Below are positions 42,585-50,085 of a DNA stretch of 64,000 nt, piece by piece (positions within the stretch are counted from its first letter, which is position 1; the number at the start of each line of letters is the position of its first letter). This DNA comes from an uncultured Oscillibacter sp. (lineage in GTDB: Bacteria > Bacillota > Clostridia > Oscillospirales > Oscillospiraceae), in NCBI GenBank assembly GCA_905200545.1, contig CAJKKQ010000003.1, positions 62,001 to 126,000 of the forward strand, read 5' to 3'. The notes under the pieces were generated by a model. The model did not search any database, was not told the DNA's origin, and worked only from the letters and a program-made list of their open reading frames with translations. The translations under genes and the position numbers were made by a program.

Positions 42585-43304
42585 GTGTCCCTTCCTCCTG
42601 AATCTCTCCTGGAATATGCTTACCAGGCCCTCAAGGACCGGATCCTCCAGGGCACCTATCCGGCGGGAAGCCGTTTGCCGGTGGACCGGCTGTCCAGGGA
42701 GCTGTCCATCAGTCCTACGCCCATCAAGGGAGCTCTCAACCGCCTGGTGGCGGAGCATCTGGTGGAGCAGACCCCCCGCTGCGGCTACGCGGTGGTAAAG
42801 CTCTCCCTGAAAGACCTCTCGGAGGTATTGGAGATCCGCAAGATGTTTGAGATCTTCGCCATCCGTCCTGCCATCAAGAACCGGGAACGCTTTCCGGAGA
42901 TCATCCATCATATAGAGGACCTGTTGGATCGCTTTGACCATGCCACGGACGGCATCTCCTTCAACGAGGCCCTGGAGCTGGAACGGGACTTCCACCTGTG
43001 CTTTATCCGCCTGTGCGACAATGAGCGGTTCCTGCGGCTCTACTCCTCCAGCTGGTGCATGGATTATCTCTTTATGGTCTTTGCCAATGTGGATCTGTCC
43101 TTCTACGACTTCGGCCCGGAGTTCTCCTACCACCGCAAATGGTACAACGCCCTCATGGACGGGGATGCCCAGCGATATGAGGCGCTGTGGGATTCCGGTA
43201 TCGAGACGCTCAAAGGCCGTCTGACCCAGCTTCTGGCGGAGAAGGAAGCCGCACAGCATGCCGCCAAAAAGCGTCCCAGGAAAAAGGATGCCGCCCCATC
43301 ATAA
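42585..43304 (+). CDS. GntR-family regulator (FadR/FCD subfamily), cluster 1
   Basis: 239 residues: an N-terminal winged HTH (YQALKDRILQGTYPAGSRLP, then LSISPTPIKGALNRL) and a C-terminal helical FCD ligand-binding domain (metal-binding pattern around ERDFHLCFIRLCDNERF and YHRKWYNAL). It begins with GTG at 42585 after AAAGGCGG. It is divergent from the E1a-E1b-E2 operon and is probably its regulator, likely sensing a carboxylate (inference). The C-terminus is a basic KKRPRKKD tail. Confidence 0.9.
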   Translation: MSLPPESLLEYAYQALKDRILQGTYPAGSRLPVDRLSRELSISPTPIKGALNRLVAEHLVEQTPRCGYAVVKLSLKDLSEVLEIRKMFEIFAIRPAIKNRERFPEIIHHIEDLLDRFDHATDGISFNEALELERDFHLCFIRLCDNERFLRLYSSSWCMDYLFMVFANVDLSFYDFGPEFSYHRKWYNALMDGDAQRYEALWDSGIETLKGRLTQLLAEKEAAQHAAKKRPRKKDAAPS

Positions 43305-43350
43305 AAAACCGCTCCAGACATGTTTATGGCCTGTCTGGAGCGGTTTTGTG
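43303..43350 (+). terminator. GntR gene terminator
   Basis: AAAACCGCTCCAGACA/TGTCTGGAGCGGTTTT (43305-43320, 43332-43347), the 16-bp stem directly after the stop. Confidence 0.85.
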
Positions 43351-43361
43351 AATAGAAGTTA

Positions 43362-43400
43362 AAAAAGGACACGGCTGCTTGGCAGCCGTGTCCTTTTTCA
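43362..43400 (-). terminator. TRAP operon terminator
   Basis: AAAAAGGACACGGCTGC/GCAGCCGTGTCCTTTTT (43362-43378, 43382-43398); strong stem with a T tract on the minus strand after dctP. Confidence 0.85.
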
Positions 43401-43425
43401 TGCTAGACGCAGATCGGTCTTTGGC

Positions 43426-44463
43426 TTATTCAGCGGTGAAGACGTCGATCAGCTCGGGAGTCATCATGTCCACGAAAGTGGGATCGTCATAGATGTAAGC
43501 AGAAGCTTCCTTGAAGCCCTCAGCAGCCTCGGGAGTCAGCTCGGTAACGGTCACGCCGGCCTCTTCCCACTTGGCCAGGATCTCCTGATCCTCGGCGCGC
43601 TCCTTCTCACGCTGATTCTGGGCAGCCTTCTGGCCGCACTCGTCAACGATGGCCTGGAGCTCGGGAGACAGGGAGTCATAGAGCTCGCCGTTCATGGTGA
43701 AGAAGATGCAGTCATACACGCCGGTCCAGTAGGTGACATACTTCTGAACCTCAGCGATGGAAGCGCCGTCAGCGGTGGGCAGGGGGTTCTCCTGGCCGTC
43801 GTAGGTGCCGGTCTGCAGGCCGGTGTAAACCTCAGACCAGTTGGCGTTGGTCCAGTTGGCGCCCCAAGCGGTGTACTCTTCGTTGAGCAGCTCGGAACCG
43901 GCAACACGCAGCTTCAGGCCCTTCATGTCCTCCACGGTCTCGATGGGACGGACGCTGTTGGTGACATGACGGAAGCCGTTCTCAGCAATGCCCAGCAGGT
44001 GCAGGCCCAGGTCCTCAACGACCTCGCCCACGGCCTCGCCGGCAGCGCCGTCCAGCTTGGCGTCGACATCGTCATAGGAGTCGAACAGGAAGGGCATGGA
44101 AACGACGTTCAGGCGCTGATCGAAGTTGGAGTAGATGATGTTGGAGTGGGCAGACAGCTCGATGGTGCCGTCCATAACGCCCTGGATGCCCTCGGTCTGG
44201 TTGCCGGCAGTCAGCTGGTCGGCAGCATAGACCTCAACGGTGACAGCACCGCCGGTAGCCTCGCTGACCATGTCGCCGAAGTCACGGCCCATGTCAGCCC
44301 AGGGAGTGTTCTCGGTAGCAGAGCAGGTGAACTTCCAGGTCTGCTCCTCGAAACCGCTCTCTTCGCCGTCGCCGCTGGTCTCAGAACCAGTGTCAGAGCC
44401 ACCGCAAGCAGCCAGAGAAAGGCTCATGCCCAGTGCGAGGAGCAATGCAAGAAACTTTTTCAT
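43426..44463 (-). CDS. dctP: TRAP transporter substrate-binding lipoprotein (DctP family)
   Basis: 345 residues. A lipoprotein signal (LSLAACGG, C20) and a Ser/Gly/Glu linker precede the DctP fold: ENTPWADMGRDFGDMVSEAT, and the carboxylate-binding arginine segment GLKLRVAGSELLNEEYTAWG. It captures an organic acid outside the membrane for the DctQM permease. The family motif places the ligand among C4-dicarboxylates, 2-oxoacids or sugar acids; it cannot be narrowed. Third gene of the operon, 81 bases after dctM. Confidence 0.93.
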   Translation of the reverse strand: MKKFLALLLALGMSLSLAACGGSDTGSETSGDGEESGFEEQTWKFTCSATENTPWADMGRDFGDMVSEATGGAVTVEVYAADQLTAGNQTEGIQGVMDGTIELSAHSNIIYSNFDQRLNVVSMPFLFDSYDDVDAKLDGAAGEAVGEVVEDLGLHLLGIAENGFRHVTNSVRPIETVEDMKGLKLRVAGSELLNEEYTAWGANWTNANWSEVYTGLQTGTYDGQENPLPTADGASIAEVQKYVTYWTGVYDCIFFTMNGELYDSLSPELQAIVDECGQKAAQNQREKERAEDQEILAKWEEAGVTVTELTPEAAEGFKEASAYIYDDPTFVDMMTPELIDVFTAE

Positions 44464-44544
44464 TGTTTTTCCTCCTTAAAATATGATACGTGCGATTTAT
44501 CTGATATCACTTGCGTGATTGCAGATCAAAAACTGTACATTCGC

Positions 44545-45852
44545 TTAGCCCTTGAACAGCAGAATGGTGGACAGGGGCTCGATGTAGGTGACCAGCAGCA
44601 GAGCCACAATGCAGGCCACGATCTGGGGCCACACGGCCTTGGAAATGGTCTCGATGGTAACCTTGGTCTTGTCCTTGATGTTCTCCAGCTTGCTGCTGAC
44701 GCCGATGGCCACGAACAGGTTGACGCCCACGGGAGGAGTGACCTGGCCGATAGCGAGGTTCACGGTAGACAGCACGCCGAAGTGGATGGGATCAATACCC
44801 AGCTGGGTCGCCACAGGGTACATGATGGGGATGAAGATGTACATGGCGGAGTTGGCGTCCACGAAGCAGCCGGCGATCAGGAAGATCACGTTGACGATCA
44901 GCAGGAAGATGTACTTGTTGCTGGAAATGCTCAGCAGCAGATCCTGGGCAGCGCCGGAGATGCCGTGCACGGTGCAGACATAGGAGAACAGGGTGGCAGC
45001 GCCGATGATGAGCATGATGCCGCCGGTGGTCTTGGTGGAATCCACCAGCAGATCATACAGGTCACGGAGCTTGACCTCGCGATAGATGAACAGACCGACG
45101 ATCAGGCCGTACACCACGGAGACAGCAGCAGCCTCAGTGGGAGTGAAGAAGCCGCCGTAGATGCCGCCCAGGATGATGACGGGCATCAGGAAGCCCCAGA
45201 AGGCAGTGCGGAAGGACTTCCAGCGGGCACCCCAGCTGGCCTTCTCACGGGAAGCGGTCAGGCCCTTCTTACGAACCTCGATCATGATGACCACCACCAG
45301 GGCCAGGCCCATCATGATGCCGGGGATGATGCCGCCCATGAACATATCGCCCACGGAGACGCCGGTGATGGAGGCGTACACCACGAATGCGATAGAGGGC
45401 GGGATGACGATGGCGATGGAAGAAGCGCCGGCCATCATGGCAGAGGAGAACGGAGCGGAGAAGCCGCCGCGGTTGATCATGGCGGGGATCAGGATAATGC
45501 CCAGAGCAGCCACAGTGGCCGGGCCGGAACCGGAGATGGCGCCGAAGAAGCAGGCAACCACCACGCACACGATGGCGATGCCGCCGCGGCGGTGTCCGAT
45601 GCAGTCATCAATGAACTGAACCAGACGGGTGGAAATACCGGCCTTGGCCATGATGTTGCCGGAGAGGACGAAGAACGGGATGGCCAGAAGCAGGAACTTT
45701 GCCATGCCGTTATAGACGTTGGTAGGAACAATGGAGAGCTTATCGCCGGAATACAGCATGGCGAAAATGGAGGACATACCCAGGCTGACGCAGATGGGGA
45801 TGTTCAAAAACAGCATCACAAAGAAGGAGCCAAACAGAATAAAGTTAATCAT
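44545..45852 (-). CDS. dctM: TRAP transporter large permease (DctM)
   Basis: 435 residues, about twelve hydrophobic helices. It begins FGSFFVMLFLNIPICVSLG and has the DctM signatures AIPFFVLSGNIMAKAGIS, FFGAISGSGPATVAALG and PPSIAFVVYASITGVSVGDM. It forms the Na+-coupled transport channel. The ATG at 45852 overlaps the dctQ stop by one base (ATGATGA-type coupling); ten upstream in-frame residues lie inside dctQ. Confidence 0.94.
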   Translation of the reverse strand: MINFILFGSFFVMLFLNIPICVSLGMSSIFAMLYSGDKLSIVPTNVYNGMAKFLLLAIPFFVLSGNIMAKAGISTRLVQFIDDCIGHRRGGIAIVCVVVACFFGAISGSGPATVAALGIILIPAMINRGGFSAPFSSAMMAGASSIAIVIPPSIAFVVYASITGVSVGDMFMGGIIPGIMMGLALVVVIMIEVRKKGLTASREKASWGARWKSFRTAFWGFLMPVIILGGIYGGFFTPTEAAAVSVVYGLIVGLFIYREVKLRDLYDLLVDSTKTTGGIMLIIGAATLFSYVCTVHGISGAAQDLLLSISSNKYIFLLIVNVIFLIAGCFVDANSAMYIFIPIMYPVATQLGIDPIHFGVLSTVNLAIGQVTPPVGVNLFVAIGVSSKLENIKDKTKVTIETISKAVWPQIVACIVALLLVTYIEPLSTILLFKG

Positions 45853-46364
45853 CAGTCGTTTCCTCCCTCTTCCTTCACACAATCAGCGTCCCCATGCAGG
45901 ACGTCCACCAGATACTCAATGGTATGCAGAATCAAGAAAATGCAGCCGATGGGCAGGAAGATGGTAAACACCCACTCGGGCCAGCCCAGAGAGGAGGTGT
46001 GCTTGCCGGACTCCATCTGAGAGAGGACCTTCTCCCAGCCGGTCCACAGCAGCAGAGCCCAGAACACGGTGTTGACCACTGTGGCAATCACCACCAGGAC
46101 CTTCTTGCCGCCGATCTTCAGACGATCGAAGACCAGGGACAGGCTGATCAGGCTTCCCTCACGGGCACCCAGCGCGCAGCCCATCATAATCAGCAATACG
46201 AACAGGTTGATAACCAGCTCCTCCGTCCAGGCGAACTGGCTGTCGCTGACTTTACGAACGACTACGTTCGCAAAGGTGATCGCGGTGACAAAGACCAAAA
46301 CGAGACTCGTAACGATATTCTCGAATTCGGCAATGCCTCCCATGATCTTTTTGTAGGCTTTCAT
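45852..46364 (-). CDS. dctQ: TRAP transporter small permease (DctQ)
   Basis: 170 residues with four hydrophobic helices and the DctQ motif FAWTEELVINLFVLLIMMGC, then GAREGSLIS. It stabilises DctM and helps dock the binding protein. The start MKAYKKIMGG at 46364 is chosen because AAGGGA precedes it and the family begins close to the first helix; the longer ORF adds a non-conserved stretch. First gene of the Q-M-P operon. Confidence 0.88.
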   Translation of the reverse strand: MKAYKKIMGGIAEFENIVTSLVLVFVTAITFANVVVRKVSDSQFAWTEELVINLFVLLIMMGCALGAREGSLISLSLVFDRLKIGGKKVLVVIATVVNTVFWALLLWTGWEKVLSQMESGKHTSSLGWPEWVFTIFLPIGCIFLILHTIEYLVDVLHGDADCVKEEGGND

Positions 46365-46511
46365 GAAATCATTCCCTTCCTTGTTTTGCTGCGGCAAGGC
46401 GAACCATCTGTTTTGCATCAGGCTCCGTTCTCCCTTCGAGCCCGACGCGGCAAAGACGTTTGCATCCTCACCGCTCCACGGAAAATGAGACATTCCCCGT
46501 TAACGTGGACA

Positions 46512-46541
46512 AGTATAAATTGTACTTCGGACTATTTTCAA
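46512..46541 (-). promoter_or_regulatory. TRAP operon promoter with overlapping dyad
   Basis: Minus-strand TTGAAA (46536-46541) and TATACT (46512-46517), 18-base spacer. AAGTA-7-TACTT (46511-46527) overlaps the -10 and could be an operator. Confidence 0.55.
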
Positions 46542-46601
46542 TCAGGCCAAATTCCCGATGATCCCACCCGAAGCAACACACAGCGCGGTGATGCAGTGCT
46601 C

Positions 46602-47612
46602 TTACGGCTCCAAATCTCCCGCATGAAACAGGGTATCCAAAATCTCCTGGCGGGTAATGCCGCCGAAGAGTTCCCCCAGGGGGAAGCGATCCAGTACGGC
46701 GCTCACATCCTCCCGCCGGAAAGGACAGCCCTCCAGCGCCTGGACCAGCGGGTCCAGAGGCGAAACCGCCAGAAAATCCCCGAAGAAACCAATATTTGTG
46801 ATGACACCCTTTTCCACATGGACACCGGCTTCCAGGCTGCCGCCATCAAAACGGCGCTTGTTCACCAAATCATATTGGGGAGAGCGGCCGAAATTCCACT
46901 CCCAGGTGTCATACTTGCTGCACTTGAGTTCCTCCACAGCCCGGAGTTCCTCCTCCGACAGGGCATCCTGCTGGAAGCCGCTTCCGGACAGTGTCTTTTT
47001 CAGATACGCCCAAAATGCCGGAAGATCCATATCCTTGGGCAGACATGGGCGGATATTTCCGATCCGGCTGCGCACGGACTTGGCACTTTTGGACTGGAAC
47101 TTGGCGGGATCCACATTCAGTGCCCCGGATACCATCTCCGGATTGGAGTCGAACAGCAGCGTACCGTGATGCAGGATCCGGTTCCCGGCAAGCCGCTGAG
47201 CCGTGCCGGAGACCTTTTTGCCATCCACCAGGATGTCATTCCTGCCGGAGGCTTCCGCCTGCAGCCCCAGCCCCCGGAGGGCTTCCACCACGGGCCGGGT
47301 AAACCGCGCCATGGCCAACTGGGCTGAATCTCCCGCGTCTGTAATAAACGAATAGTTGAGATTTCCAAGGTCGTGGTAAACCGCGCCGCCGCCGGTCATC
47401 CGGCGAACCACACGGATCCCATGGGATTCCACAAAGGAACGGTTGATCTCTGCCTCGGCATTCTGGTTTTGCCCAATAACAATGGTGTTGTCATTCTGCC
47501 ACAGCATCAGATAATCGCCTTCACGGCGGTTACGGAGAACATATTCCTCAAAGGCCAGGTTATAAAATGGATTCTGGGAACCAGTCTCCAGATAATGCGT
47601 TGTAATTGTCAT
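46602..47612 (-). CDS. lplA: Lipoate-protein ligase A
   Basis: 336 residues. It has RRMTGGGAVYHDLGNLNYSF, the lipoate pocket, and a lysine in DGKKVSGTAQR that binds lipoyl-AMP, then ILHHGTLLFD. Both the catalytic domain and the C-terminal accessory domain are present, so it can activate and transfer free lipoate. Substrates nearby are the lipoyl domains of both dehydrogenase clusters. The ATG at 47612 (MTITTHYLE) has a weak AGAGA site; a TTG at 47639 is less likely. A TTGGT-CCT-ACCAA dyad lies 43 bases upstream. Confidence 0.92.
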   Translation of the reverse strand: MTITTHYLETGSQNPFYNLAFEEYVLRNRREGDYLMLWQNDNTIVIGQNQNAEAEINRSFVESHGIRVVRRMTGGGAVYHDLGNLNYSFITDAGDSAQLAMARFTRPVVEALRGLGLQAEASGRNDILVDGKKVSGTAQRLAGNRILHHGTLLFDSNPEMVSGALNVDPAKFQSKSAKSVRSRIGNIRPCLPKDMDLPAFWAYLKKTLSGSGFQQDALSEEELRAVEELKCSKYDTWEWNFGRSPQYDLVNKRRFDGGSLEAGVHVEKGVITNIGFFGDFLAVSPLDPLVQALEGCPFRREDVSAVLDRFPLGELFGGITRQEILDTLFHAGDLEP

Positions 47613-47654
47613 CAAATGGTCTCTTTCTCGCTCGGACAAGCGGTGCTTTGCATG

Positions 47655-47667
47655 TTGGTCCTACCAA
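47655..47667. promoter_or_regulatory. FadR/LutR-type GntR operator upstream of lplA
   Basis: TTGGT-CCT-ACCAA, a perfect 5-3-5 dyad of the TGGTnnnACCA class bound by FCD-type GntR regulators. It lies between lplA and the GntR gene at 47734. Confidence 0.6.
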
Positions 47668-47733
47668 GTTTTTCGGCTTTGGAGCAAACCCGAAGGGCAA
47701 AAAAAGAAGCGCTCTCCCCTGCAGGCAAACGGC

Positions 47734-48435
47734 TCATTCCTCTTCCCGCAGCTCCGGATACCGGCCGGAAAACTCCACCACGATATCCAGGTGCAGATTC
47801 ATCTCCCGCTTGGCCAGCTCCACATCGCCGCTCTTGATTGCTTCAAAGATCGCCCTGTGGGACTCCTGGGAGCGCCGGATGTAATCCGGCTTCTTGAAAA
47901 ACCGCCTACGCACATCGGCGATCATGCTGTTGACCAGGTGGATGGTGGCTGCCAGCATCATGTTATGGCTGGCCACTGCCAGTGCATCGTGAAAAAGCAC
48001 ATCCCCTACGGGATCCTCCGGATTGGCCTCCAGCCGCGCCATAGCCGCAGCAATCTCCGCCAGATCCTCTTTGGTGGCCCGCTGACAAGCCATACCGGCA
48101 ATGGCCACCTCGTTGACCCGGCGGAATTCATTGAAATCCTCCATAGAGTCCAGCTGGTTGGAGATCCGCACAAAAGAAGCCGCCCGGCGGATATAATCCG
48201 CATCCCGGGCCACCTTCTTGCGGCTGCCTCTGTTTTCAATGGCACCCAGAAATTCCAGGATCGCCAGGCATTCCCGCAGAGAACCCCGGCCCACGCCTAG
48301 GTGCTCCGCCAAATCCCGTTCCGAAGGCAGCTCCTCCCCCACCCGGATCTGACCGCTCTCAATGGCGCTGATCAGTGCCTGCATCACAAGCTCCGGTATC
48401 TTAGGAGAAACGTACTGAATTTTCTCCAGCCGCAT
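47734..48435 (-). CDS. GntR-family regulator (FadR/FCD subfamily), lipoate-ligase associated
   Basis: 233 residues: winged HTH (ISAIESGQIRVGEELPSERD, then LAEHLGVGRGSLRECLAILE) and FCD domain with the HDALAVASHN and ESHRAIFEAI histidine motifs that bind a metal and carboxylate. GGGGGG precedes the ATG. Palindromes of the TGGTnnnACCA class lie before this gene and before lplA, suggesting control of itself and of lipoylation. Same direction as lplA, 121 bases apart. Confidence 0.9.
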   Translation of the reverse strand: MRLEKIQYVSPKIPELVMQALISAIESGQIRVGEELPSERDLAEHLGVGRGSLRECLAILEFLGAIENRGSRKKVARDADYIRRAASFVRISNQLDSMEDFNEFRRVNEVAIAGMACQRATKEDLAEIAAAMARLEANPEDPVGDVLFHDALAVASHNMMLAATIHLVNSMIADVRRRFFKKPDYIRRSQESHRAIFEAIKSGDVELAKREMNLHLDIVVEFSGRYPELREEE

Positions 48436-48457
48436 GGAACTGCCCCCCTCTCCATGT

Positions 48458-48468
48458 TGGTATTACCA
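48458..48468. promoter_or_regulatory. GntR operator upstream of the regulator's own gene
   Basis: TGGT-ATT-ACCA, followed directly by a second ATTACCA half-site (48469-48475). It matches the class of the lplA site and lies 23 bases before the start codon. Confidence 0.6.
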
Positions 48469-48565
48469 TATTACCATCCTGCCGTTTGTGCGTCAACAAC
48501 GACATGTTCACAAAAATTTTTCAATTTTTTGTGCGTTTTGGGAGAAGGGGGTCAGGTTCTGTTTC

Positions 48566-49291
48566 TTACTGGTTTAACCATCTGACAAAGAGGTAACCGT
48601 AAGCGGCGGGAGCCATCAAAGCCAGCAAAACCACCACAGCGATGACCGGTGTGGAGGTGGCGGTGATCATGGACTGGGCAATCAGGAGCAGCCCCACAGC
48701 CAGCCACAGCCAACCGGCAAAGCGGTGCACAGACCGCCAGGCCGCATCGCTCAGGCAGAAAGAAAACCGCAGGGCCACTCGGGCGTCCTTGGGACAATCC
48801 CACATATGGCCTCCCAGGATCAGCAGTGCCAGACCCAGGATGCAGGGCGTTACAAACGTCAGAGGCAAAACCTTTTCCGCGCCGGAGGCTTCCATAATCA
48901 TACCGCTGCAAAAGATCACGGAAATGATGGGAAAGCCCCACCGGCCCAGAAGACGCACTTGAGGCGATGGCATGGTCATGCGCTTTTGGTTGATCATCAG
49001 CTGCACATGGGTAATGAGATCCAGCAGGCACATCAGGCCCGGCAGGCCAAATACCACCACCCAGCGGGGCAGGGAATCGTCCTCCCCATTGGCGCCGATG
49101 AGTCCGCTGGGCACGATCTCCGGGATCTGATCCCACATGCGCACGCCCAGCACCATGGGCAAAGCGCAAGCCACCAGCGTAACCGCCAGCAGCAGATACC
49201 CCTTTTCTCTGGAGACGTGCTTGCCAAAGATCCGGGCACTCTCAATTTCCACCTGCCGTTCTTCGGCAGTTTTCTTCTGACGTTTGCTCAT
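48566..49291 (-). CDS. SdpI/DUF1648-like membrane protein
   Basis: 241 residues with about six hydrophobic helices. A DUF1648-type first part (IPEIVPSGLIGANGED, the analogue of IPxHWNxxGE) and an SdpI-like C-terminal part with a conserved W (WRSVHRFAGWLWLAVGLLLI) are visible. SdpI proteins give immunity to toxic peptides and regulate repressors; here there is no toxin gene nearby, so function is unknown. AGGAGG lies about 8 bases before the ATG. Confidence 0.75.
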   Translation of the reverse strand: MSKRQKKTAEERQVEIESARIFGKHVSREKGYLLLAVTLVACALPMVLGVRMWDQIPEIVPSGLIGANGEDDSLPRWVVVFGLPGLMCLLDLITHVQLMINQKRMTMPSPQVRLLGRWGFPIISVIFCSGMIMEASGAEKVLPLTFVTPCILGLALLILGGHMWDCPKDARVALRFSFCLSDAAWRSVHRFAGWLWLAVGLLLIAQSMITATSTPVIAVVVLLALMAPAAYGYLFVRWLNQ

Positions 49292-49327
49292 TGCGGGACA
49301 GAATCCTCCTAGTGAAATATTACAACT

Positions 49328-49348
49328 GGTTCTGCCGGCGGCAGAACC
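49328..49348 (-). terminator. Hairpin after the LysE gene
   Basis: GGTTCTGCC/GGCAGAACC with a 3-base loop (49328-49336, 49340-49348), just after the LysE stop; T tract weak. Confidence 0.45.
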
Positions 49349-49357
49349 GCGGCACCG

Positions 49358-49942
49358 TCAAATGTTCACGATCTTCCAGGCGCACCACACCAAAAGAAGG
49401 GCCATCACCAGGTTGATGGGCTTGTTGAAGCGGCTGTAAATGGGGAACAGCAGCGACCCAACGGTCGCCCAGATGAGGTTTCCGGTTCCCGCGCAGGCGG
49501 CCATGATGACGGCAAACGCCAGCACGGCGGAAAAGCGGAATCCCCCCGGCAGGATATAGCCGGAATAGGCCGCAATCCCCAGCATCAGGATCTTCACATT
49601 CAGGAATTGCAGCAAAAACCCATTGCCGTAGGAAAGGGGCTGATCCTGAGTCTGGGTGTCGGTGACCTTTTTGAACAGCATCTTATAGGCAAGATAGAGG
49701 ATATACGCCGCACCCACATACTTGGCCACCGGCACGATCTGCGGCACCAGTTCGCCCAGGCCGGCACATCCAAAGCCGCAGATCAGCATAATGCACAGCA
49801 GGCCGGACCAAATGCCGAAAATCAGGGGAAAGCACTTTTTCAGTCCGTATTTGCTGGTGCTGCTCAGCAGCAGGATGTTATTGGGGCCGGGGGAAAACGT
49901 CGTTGCACAGGCATAGGCTGCCAGTTCCAGATACAGGGTCAT
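49358..49942 (-). CDS. LysE-family transporter
   Basis: 194 residues with about five to six hydrophobic helices. The LysE/RhtB mark TFSPGPNNILLLSSTSKYGL begins at residue 15, with an FLNVKILMLGIAAY segment mid-protein. Family members export amino acids or derivatives; substrate unknown. GAGAGGCG precedes the ATG. Monocistronic between the SdpI-like gene and the second dehydrogenase operon. Confidence 0.9.
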   Translation of the reverse strand: MTLYLELAAYACATTFSPGPNNILLLSSTSKYGLKKCFPLIFGIWSGLLCIMLICGFGCAGLGELVPQIVPVAKYVGAAYILYLAYKMLFKKVTDTQTQDQPLSYGNGFLLQFLNVKILMLGIAAYSGYILPGGFRFSAVLAFAVIMAACAGTGNLIWATVGSLLFPIYSRFNKPINLVMALLLVWCAWKIVNI

Positions 49943-50000
49943 CGTATTCGCCTCTCTCTTTTGTGGTATGTGCGCAGGTAGACGCAGCTCCGCTTTGAAA

Positions 50001-50035
50001 AAAGAGGCCCGAAGAACAACTTCGGGCCTCTTTCA
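50001..50035 (-). terminator. Terminator of the second dehydrogenase operon
   Basis: AAAGAGGCCCGAAG/CTTCGGGCCTCTTT (50001-50014, 50020-50033) with a T run on the minus strand. Confidence 0.85.
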
Positions 50036-50085
50036 CATTGCTGAGGACCGCTCCATGCCGCGCATAGCGCGTAGACAGGAGTTTC

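Noticed and set aside
48566-49291. SdpC-like toxin system
   Set aside because: The SdpI-like protein has no toxin or SdpR regulator gene next to it; only a membrane protein call is supported.
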